From assembly GCF_016294135.1 (NCBI RefSeq), contig NZ_JAEDCO010000046.1, forward strand, positions 1 to 10,278: 10,278 nt of DNA, in the 5' to 3' direction. Both the position numbers and the translations under genes were made by a program. The stretch is from Methanobrevibacter ruminantium (GTDB lineage Archaea > Methanobacteriota > Methanobacteria > Methanobacteriales > Methanobacteriaceae). Shown piece by piece: positions 6,276 to 10,278 of this stretch. How positions within the stretch are numbered: position 1 is the first letter of the stretch; each line of letters begins with the position of its first letter. The notes under the pieces were generated by a model. It made no database searches. It saw only the letters and a program-made list of their open reading frames with translations, and was not told the DNA's origin.

Positions 6276-6621
6276 TTTAATCAGTAATTATTTTAATAAT
6301 ATTTTGTTTTATTCAATCTTATTTATGAAATCAATTATATTTATTTATATGCTAAAGGTTTTCCAGTTAAGCAAGTTCCTAATTTAAATAAAGATTAAAT
6401 TTAGCTTTATATTTTTCATCATCAATTAATTTTCTATTTTTAAATCAATTTTTTATTTTTTTATTATTTTTTTAATTTTAAGCCAATATTGATGTCATAA
6501 TGTAATTTAAAGCTTTAAAAATAGTTTAATTTATATATGAGCATCTATATATTTTTTAATTGAAATTTAAAGTGTATTTAATTATTCATTTCAATTCTTT
6601 TAGATTTTTTAGAAAGTTTTT
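6276..6621. other. AT-rich divergent intergenic region
   Basis: This stretch separates the SseB operon (minus) from the toxin-antitoxin pair (plus). It holds a minus-strand TATA candidate near 6337-6350 and plus-strand TATA-like TTTATATATG (6530-6539) and CTATATAT (6545-6552). It also contains a 14-bp palindrome TTTAAAGCTTTAAA (6506-6519). I see no reading frame worth calling and no RNA fold that I can defend. The plus-strand TATA candidates are about 105-125 bases before the antitoxin start, so they would give a leader containing the operator-like palindrome. Confidence 0.5.
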
Positions 6622-6644
6622 TATAGTATACTGAGTATACTATA
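6622..6644 (+). promoter_or_regulatory. Operator-like palindrome of the toxin-antitoxin operon
   Basis: Two perfect 10-bp arms, TATAGTATAC (6622-6631) and GTATACTATA (6635-6644), flank TGA. The second arm ends 12 bases before the ATG at 6657, and the palindrome overlaps TATA-like sequence (TTTTATAGTA at 6619-6628). Antitoxins of this kind commonly bind such sites and repress their own operon, so this is the expected autoregulatory operator. Confidence 0.75.
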
Positions 6645-6656
6645 TAATGTGGTATT

Positions 6657-6926
6657 ATGATGAATAAAACTATTAAAATCTCTCAAGCCAACCATAATTC
6701 CTTATCAAAATTAGCTTCAAAAAATGATACTTTCAATGATGTTATAAGTTTTTTAATAGAGTATTATTACGCTCATGAGGAATTTAGTGATGAAGAAGGG
6801 AAATTTTATAATGAAGAGATAGAAAAATTCGAAAATGGCAATTTAGAAAACGTTAAGGAATTAACTCTAGAAAGTTTGGAAGAAAGGATTAATAAACTGG
6901 AACTTGAGTTAAAAAATGAGCTATAA
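6657..6926 (+). CDS. Antitoxin, VapB/RelB-like
   Basis: The 89-residue protein pairs with the RelE-like toxin gene that overlaps its end. The N-terminus (NKTIKISQANHNSLSKLA, then DTFNDVISFLIEYY) matches the archaeal VapB/RelB-like antitoxin pattern: a short DNA-binding strand followed by two helices. The acidic, helical C-terminus (EKFENGNLENVKELTLESLEERINKLELELKNEL) is the expected toxin-wrapping part. The start is either ATG 6657 or ATG 6660. The second leaves a more normal gap after GTGGT (6649-6653), the only ribosome-binding-like sequence. A perfect palindrome upstream suggests autorepression. The assignment rests on pattern and position, and the exact antitoxin family is not certain. 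Confidence 0.82.
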   Translation: MMNKTIKISQANHNSLSKLASKNDTFNDVISFLIEYYYAHEEFSDEEGKFYNEEIEKFENGNLENVKELTLESLEERINKLELELKNEL

Positions 6927-7191
6927 ATTATATGAACATGAAAAAGCAGAAAAATTTCTTTATAAACATAAGAATGATAAAAAGTTATTATTGAGGATCA
7001 ATAAGAAAATTATGGAAATTCTAAAGAATCCTCATCATCCAAATTTTAAAGAATTAAAAAGCAATAAATGCCCTAAATGTCAAAGAGCAAAGGTAGGGGA
7101 ATATAGAATTATTTTTTATGTATCCGAAAGAAATCAGAGCATTGAAATAATTGATATAATTCCCAGAAAAAATAATTATAGATTGTTTTAA
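6916..7191 (+). CDS. RelE/ParE-family toxin
   Basis: RelE-type toxins are small ribosome-dependent mRNA endonucleases; ParE relatives instead act on gyrase. The 91-residue protein begins YKLYEHEKAEKFLYKH, has two helices (KKLLLRINKKIMEILKNP), and then the beta-sheet core with R57 and the motif VGEYRIIFYV (R64), the family's usual basic catalytic region. It ends IEIIDIIPRKNNYRLF. An unusual feature is a C-x2-C pair (C52, C55) in KSNKCPKCQRAKVG, just before the core motif, which might hold a metal. The gene overlaps the antitoxin gene by 11 bases, the classic antitoxin-first arrangement. It faces the downstream minus-strand SseB gene end to end. Confidence 0.88.
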   Translation: MSYKLYEHEKAEKFLYKHKNDKKLLLRINKKIMEILKNPHHPNFKELKSNKCPKCQRAKVGEYRIIFYVSERNQSIEIIDIIPRKNNYRLF

Positions 7192-7208
7192 AGTTTTATT
7201 AAGTAAAA

Positions 7209-7240
7209 AATTTGATGAATCAAATTAGATAATCATCTAA
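7209..7240. terminator. Two adjoining palindromes between converging genes
   Basis: AATTTGAT (7209-7216) and ATCAAATT (7219-7226) form one palindrome, and TTAGAT (7225-7230) with ATCTAA (7235-7240) a second. They share two bases and fill the 49-base gap between the toxin stop and the SseB stop. They would fold on either strand and may mark bidirectional termination, though no long T-run follows directly. Confidence 0.4.
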
Positions 7241-8116
7241 TCATTCTTCACCATCATCTTCCTCTTCAAGATTATCATAGAATGGCTGTTTTATGCATCT
7301 CCATATTGAGGTGTCTCCATCTTCATCATAGAACTTTTGGAACTCGCATCCAGGAGCAATCAATACATTGAAATCAGTAACTTCCTCGCTTTTGCCAGTG
7401 TACAATATTTTTTGGCCTTCATACATCATTATCTTATGCAATATTGGAAGATTGGATTGGAAATTAGGATCTGTGCATGCTCGCAGTGGCATTTTTGCTG
7501 TAAATATTCCATCTACAGCCTCATTTTCCATGAATTCATATTCTGATCTGATAAAGAACATGTAATGTTTATCAAGTTCCACGGAATTGCTCTTCAATGT
7601 AGCTAATGTTTGTTCAAGTGAAGCAATAAATGGATTTTTTGCCTTTTCCTTAAATAGGTCTATAAGTGTAGAAGCGTTGACTATAATTGAATGCTCAGTT
7701 TGAGGGTTTATGATAATTGATGAGAAGGTATCGCCAAATCCATACAAGATCTTTGCAAGATCTCTCATATTCATTATGATATGGTCTTTCTTAAGCTTGA
7801 TTTCCTTCATGATTTCTTTTCTGGTGAATGCTACAAGCGCTCTTGTCCCATCATTCAAGTTAAGGGAAATGAAATTGAACCCAAGTGGAGGTATAGGCTT
7901 TATAACATCTATAACGCTTTGGTTTTCAATGTCAAATACCTCTTCCTTTTCCATTTGAATTGGGATGAAAAGCTTTGCCTCTTTGAGTAATCTAAAGAAC
8001 TCCTCTTCATCTGCAATGGTCATCATGCCAGGCTCTATTAGCATTATGTCTTCCAGTTCGCTGTTGTCTATTTCCATTTCTGCATTAACATTATAGTTGT
8101 CTATGATTTCATTCAT
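7241..8116 (-). CDS. SseB-domain protein with C-terminal extension, paralogue 3
   Basis: The 291-residue protein contains the SseB N-terminal domain at about residues 36-155. Its signatures are FFRLLKEAKLFIPIQ (40-54), GTRALVAFTRKEI, and IIINP (134-138) followed by a strand-helix, matching the two shorter paralogues. About 130 further residues follow that those lack: a helical part (SLEQTLATLKSNSVELDKHYMFFI), then a likely beta-rich part ending in an acidic tail (EEEDDGEE). I do not recognise the extension as a known domain. An in-frame GTG at 8125 is part of the ribosome binding site AGGTGA (8127-8122 on the minus strand), so ATG 8116 is the better start. A minus-strand TATA candidate (TTTTATAAAA) is at 8171-8180. 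It appears to be a single-gene transcript. Confidence 0.82.
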   Translation of the reverse strand: MNEIIDNYNVNAEMEIDNSELEDIMLIEPGMMTIADEEEFFRLLKEAKLFIPIQMEKEEVFDIENQSVIDVIKPIPPLGFNFISLNLNDGTRALVAFTRKEIMKEIKLKKDHIIMNMRDLAKILYGFGDTFSSIIINPQTEHSIIVNASTLIDLFKEKAKNPFIASLEQTLATLKSNSVELDKHYMFFIRSEYEFMENEAVDGIFTAKMPLRACTDPNFQSNLPILHKIMMYEGQKILYTGKSEEVTDFNVLIAPGCEFQKFYDEDGDTSIWRCIKQPFYDNLEEEDDGEE

Positions 8117-8285
8117 TGCATTCACCTTTTACACTTCTGTTTAATGTTTTGTATTTTAAATTTAAAATAGTTTTATAAAATATTCTTAATTGTGTTTTTT
8201 TTTCAAAACTTATATTAATAAATATTAACAAACTTTTTTTTGACTTATAAATAAGTCAGGATTAATTGAGTAAGAGGTTTAGAAA
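8117..8285. promoter_or_regulatory. Divergent promoter region with two palindromes
   Basis: For the minus-strand SseB gene, TTTTATAAAA (8171-8180) is the TATA candidate. A perfect 18-bp AT palindrome TATTTTAAATTTAAAATA (8152-8169) sits just downstream of it. For the plus-strand gene, the palindrome TGACTTAT-AA-ATAAGTCA (8241-8258; 8-bp arms) is centred on TTATAAATA, about 35 bases before ATG 8286. AGAGGT (8273-8278) is the ribosome binding site. A protein bound at the second palindrome would compete directly with TATA-binding protein. Confidence 0.55.
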
Positions 8286-9302
8286 ATGGTTAAAATTTGT
8301 CCAAGCTGCAATAGCGAAAATGGGGATAATTCTAAATTTTGTAAAAATTGTGGAGAGAAATTAGAGAGTAGTTCTTCTCAAGTTAGTTCTTCTCAACTCA
8401 GCCCTAAATCAGAACCAAAAAATAATAAGAATCTTATAATTGGTGCTGCAGTTATTATTTGTGCAATAATTGTTGCTGGAGCTTTTATGGCTTTAAATTC
8501 AGATAATTCGGGGAATTCTTTGGGAGCGAACGCTTTAGACAGTGAATCAATTTCTTCAGATTATTATCAGTATGATTTTGAGGGTTATACCTTTAATATT
8601 CCTGAAGGTTATGAGGAATTTTCACTTGATGATTATTCAACTGGGCTTTCTGCTGGTGAAAAAATAGGTTTCAAAAAAGGTGACAATCAGGTTATTTTTA
8701 TTGGGGTTTATGAAGATGCACCAGGATTATCAAAAGAACTTTTGGATGAGCGGTATAATGATAAAACTTTAGAAGGTGGGGCTCATTTCACTTATCAAGA
8801 AATTTGGGGAAAGAAATTATATAGATTTACTAATAGTACAACTGATTGTGTATTTTTCGCATCAGGCAAAGACCTTATTTCAGTATTTACTTATAATGAA
8901 GATTTAGAACCTATTATTTCAAGTATTGATCAAAAGGACATTCCTAGTTCTTCCAGTTCTGATTCAATGACTTATTCTGAAGCTAGCTCTTATTTAAGTG
9001 GTGCTTCAAGTACAGTTATTCAAAATACCTTTGATGAAGCGGATGCAAATGGTGATGGTCTTTTAACTGGAAGTGAAATAAGCAAATTCAAAAAACTAGC
9101 TGATTTGACTGAAAGAACTGCAGACACTTCAAATTCTGAAAATGTGGAAGCACAGGATTATGGTGCAGGTGATGGTACAACTAAAACCAGATACTGTACA
9201 ACTCACGGTAGAGTTGCAGTAGGTTCCGATAATCTATGTCCATATTGTCAAGAAGAAGGTTTAGATGCTAGAACAGTTAAAGGATCTACTGAATATATTT
9301 AA
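8286..9302 (+). CDS. Membrane-anchored zinc-ribbon / PsbP-like / EF-hand protein
   Basis: The 338-residue protein is a mosaic. Residues 5-22 form a CPSC...CKNC zinc ribbon (C5, C8, C19, C22). A Ser-rich linker follows, then one membrane segment at about 50-70 (LIIGAAVIICAIIVAGAFMAL). Residues about 93-215 resemble a PsbP/DcrB-like domain (YDFEGYTFNIPEGYEEF), like the small proteins at 2177-3139. A Ser-rich stretch leads to a canonical EF-hand loop at 253-264 (D253, N255, D257, L259, T261, E264), a likely calcium site. Near the C-terminus a second metal-type cluster, C304-x2-H307 and C318-x2-C321, lies in YCTTHGRVAVG and LCPYC. A cytoplasmic zinc ribbon with the remainder outside the cell is the usual orientation for archaeal zinc-ribbon plus membrane-segment proteins, but it is inferred. 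The promoter region holds a TATA-centred palindrome. The function is unknown. Confidence 0.85.
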   Translation: MVKICPSCNSENGDNSKFCKNCGEKLESSSSQVSSSQLSPKSEPKNNKNLIIGAAVIICAIIVAGAFMALNSDNSGNSLGANALDSESISSDYYQYDFEGYTFNIPEGYEEFSLDDYSTGLSAGEKIGFKKGDNQVIFIGVYEDAPGLSKELLDERYNDKTLEGGAHFTYQEIWGKKLYRFTNSTTDCVFFASGKDLISVFTYNEDLEPIISSIDQKDIPSSSSSDSMTYSEASSYLSGASSTVIQNTFDEADANGDGLLTGSEISKFKKLADLTERTADTSNSENVEAQDYGAGDGTTKTRYCTTHGRVAVGSDNLCPYCQEEGLDARTVKGSTEYI

Positions 9303-9423
9303 ATTTTTTAATTAATTTTCCACTATAATTAATTTTAAACTAGTTTTAAGCATATGGTGGAAATTATTCTATTTTTTTTCTTTTTTTAAAATACTTTTTT
9401 TATTAATTAATATTAGAAACTTT
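9303..9423 (+). terminator. T-rich region after the zinc-ribbon protein gene
   Basis: T-runs at 9372-9379 and 9381-9387 and a run near 9395-9401 are preceded by an inverted repeat, TTTCCAC (9317-9323) and GTGGAAA (9357-9363), with a 33-base interval. This is a plausible termination zone but the repeat is widely spaced. No gene is seen. Confidence 0.4.
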
Positions 9424-9483
9424 TTTATATATGTCAAAAATAGAGTATATTTGTGGTTTTAAAACCACATGAAAATATCGGAG
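9424..9483 (+). promoter_or_regulatory. Promoter, 18-bp palindrome and ribosome binding site of the second toxin locus
   Basis: A TATA box TTTATATA (9424-9431) is followed 20 bases later by the perfect palindrome TGTGGTTTTAAAACCACA (9452-9469), which should cover the transcription start. GGAG (9480-9483) lies 6 bases before ATG 9490. The G/C-containing arms make a chance palindrome unlikely, and the position suits a repressor site. Confidence 0.65.
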
Positions 9484-9489
9484 AAAATC

Positions 9490-9704
9490 ATGTCTTTTTT
9501 AAACACAAAAACTAGTAAAAAGTACAGAGTGGTTGAATTAGATAAAGGCATATACTGCCTAAGCGATATTTTGGGAGGAAGGAAGACTTAAAGTCTTTTT
9601 TAGTTTGTTAGGTGATTATCAAGATCTATGCATCTTGCCCTAATAAAATTAGAAATGAAAGTCAGCTTAATGCTGTGCTTCAAGAGATTTTAGGCGAATC
9701 ATTA
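9490..9704 (+). pseudogene. Possible frameshifted antitoxin gene upstream of the toxin
   Basis: A well-placed start (ATG 9490 behind GGAG) opens only 33 codons (SFLNTKTSKKYRVVELDKG and so on to LGGRKT), stopping at 9589-9591. Protein-like sequence continues in the next frame (GRLKVFFSLLGDYQDL, about 9581-9628). It then continues in a third frame (NKIRNESQLNAVLQEILGESL, 9642-9704), which runs without a stop into the toxin. Joining the three frames gives a product of about 70 residues, the usual antitoxin size. A toxin gene with an intact operator-like promoter should have such a partner. Against it, no family is recognised and the joins are my own. The 33-residue frame could be a real small protein instead. 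Two short indels or errors would explain the pattern. Confidence 0.4.
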
Positions 9705-9950
9705 ATGGAATGGATATATAGAAAAGATTTCTTCAAGTCTCTAAAGAAATTGGATAAAAGCGTTTTATCTCAATTATTGAAGAAGATTAAGCAAATCTTT
9801 CAAAATCCTGATGTGGGCAAGCATTTGTCTTCTAACCGTAAAGGTCAGCAAGAAGTTTATGTTGCAGATTCATTCAGGTTATATTATTCATTCTGCAAAA
9901 AAGAGAATAGGATTGAGTTTCTTGAGTTTTCTCACAAGAAACATCAATGA
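9705..9950 (+). CDS. RelE/ParE-family toxin, second locus
   Basis: The 81-residue protein counted from ATG 9705 has the RelE/YafQ-like layout: MEWIYRKDFFKSLKKLDKSV, then helices (LLKKIKQIFQNPDVGKHL). A beta core follows with R45-K46 in NRKGQQEVYVADSFRLYY (R58), and the typical end EFLEFSHKKHQ. These toxins usually cleave mRNA on the ribosome. The open frame extends upstream to a GTG at 9612. That GTG is embedded in an AGGTGAT ribosome-binding-like sequence and the added 31 residues do not match the family, so I prefer ATG 9705, which has a weak AGGCGA (9691-9696) before it. No intact antitoxin lies next to it; the region upstream looks like a broken one. It ends before a long pyrimidine tract. 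Confidence 0.8.
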   Translation: MEWIYRKDFFKSLKKLDKSVLSQLLKKIKQIFQNPDVGKHLSSNRKGQQEVYVADSFRLYYSFCKKENRIEFLEFSHKKHQ

Positions 9951-9952
9951 TA

Positions 9953-9997
9953 TTTTTCTTTTTTTCTTCCCCTTTTCTTGTTTTTGTTTCTTTTTTT
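9953..9997 (+). terminator. Pyrimidine tract after the second toxin
   Basis: The tract is almost entirely T and C, with only two isolated Gs, and begins a few bases after the toxin stop. It ends in a run of seven Ts. This is a strong archaeal-style U-rich termination signal without a hairpin. Confidence 0.6.
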
Positions 9998-10009
9998 AAA
10001 ATTTTTTTG

Positions 10010-10072
10010 AAATATTTTGCACCCTAAAATTAAAGTTTAAAATATTTTGCACCCTAAAATTAAAGTTTAAAA
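10010..10072. repeat. Perfect 30-bp tandem repeat, just over two copies
   Basis: The unit beginning AATATTTTGCACCC occurs at 10011-10040 and again at 10041-10070 with no difference. Identity extends by one base on the left and two on the right. The GCACCC block makes it conspicuous in this AT-rich setting. Two copies in direct contact do not make a CRISPR array. Confidence 0.9.
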
Positions 10073-10278
10073 AAGCAGTGTTAATTAATTAAAGGGAAAT
10101 TTTTTGGTGATGTGTATGGTTTTTGAGAATTCCCCCTTTAACATATGTTTTTTGATGTATGTTATAGTTTGTAATAATTAATATATAAACTTTTTGTTTT
10201 TATATTACAAATTTAATTATTATTAAATTTTAAATTTTTTTTAATTTATTAAATAAGGATATTTTATTAAAAAAAGTA
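10073..10278. other. Intergenic leader-like region with inverted repeats
   Basis: This end of the window holds no large gene. TTAAAGGG (10089-10096) pairs with CCCTTTAA (10134-10141) around a small reading frame start. TAACATA (10139-10145) pairs with TATGTTA (10158-10164). TTTGTAATA (10168-10176) pairs with TATTACAAA (10203-10211) and encloses a TATA-like ATATATAAA (10181-10189). The last structure could be the promoter and operator of a gene beyond the window. Confidence 0.45.
10116..10181 (+). CDS. Possible 21-residue small protein
   Basis: ATG 10116 is preceded by GGTGAT (10106-10111) with a 4-base gap, the same arrangement as the window's clearest genes. The 21 codons encode a mostly hydrophobic peptide with two cysteines (NICFLMYVIVCNN at its end), stopping with TAA. 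An inverted repeat encloses the ribosome binding site and the start codon. It may be a leader peptide, a tiny membrane protein, or a chance frame; length alone cannot decide. Confidence 0.3.
   Translation: MVFENSPFNICFLMYVIVCNN

Noticed and set aside
6506..6519. TTTAAAGCTTTAAA as an operator
   Set aside because: It is AT-dominated, far from both start codons, and short palindromes of this kind are expected by chance here.
8117..8125. GTG start for the longest SseB gene
   Set aside because: It overlaps AGGTGA, which is correctly spaced for ATG 8116.
9628..9693. ATG 9628 as the gene served by the GGTGAT at 9611
   Set aside because: The frame encodes only 21 residues without a recognisable pattern and the gap from the site is 11 bases, longer than for neighbouring genes.
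10010..10072. CRISPR array
   Set aside because: The two 30-bp copies touch each other with no spacers, and no cas genes are present.

Overview
The window is a chromosomal segment of a very AT-rich archaeon, most likely a Methanobacteriales methanogen of the Methanobrevibacter type (a judgement from style, not a database match). The signs are GGTGAT-type ribosome binding sites close before ATG, TATA-box promoters, long T-runs after genes, AT-rich codon choice, and the gene mix: rubrerythrin, archaeal-type 5-formyl-THF cyclo-ligase, zinc-ribbon membrane protein and RelE toxins. There are no tRNA or rRNA genes, no insertion sequences and no CRISPR array.

Left part (1-2035): the 3' end of a tannase-like alpha/beta hydrolase gene with the Asp and His of its catalytic triad, a 465-base T-rich spacer carrying three copies of an imperfect repeat, then an apparently leaderless gene for an AbrB-like plus coiled-coil protein.

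Middle plus-strand block (2177-5266): two small paralogous PsbP/DcrB-like proteins, a 5-formyltetrahydrofolate cyclo-ligase family protein, a rubrerythrin with an elaborate upstream region, highly expressed codon usage and a strong hairpin terminator, then a 60-residue membrane protein whose gene overlaps a Nudix hydrolase gene by ATGA.

Minus-strand SseB block (5362-8116): three SseB-domain paralogues, two in a tight operon and one longer copy on its own. Between them, on the opposite strand, sits a complete VapB/RelB-like antitoxin and RelE-like toxin pair with a 10-bp-arm palindrome at its promoter.

Right part (8126-10278): a divergent promoter region with two palindromes, one centred on a TATA box. 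A multidomain anchored protein follows (zinc ribbon, membrane segment, PsbP-like domain, EF-hand loop, second Cys/His cluster). Next comes a second RelE-family toxin whose expected antitoxin seems broken into three frames behind an intact promoter, palindrome and ribosome binding site. The last 330 bases are intergenic: a pyrimidine tract, a perfect 30-bp tandem repeat, and a 21-codon reading frame enclosed by an inverted repeat.

How the genes may work together: rubrerythrin and possibly the Nudix protein fit oxidative-stress defence in an anaerobe, and the two toxin loci, the SseB cluster and the surface-type proteins look like host-interaction or accessory content. The most notable points are the palindromes at promoters (each different in sequence), the SseB trio, the composite protein at 8286-9302, and the apparently orphaned toxin.
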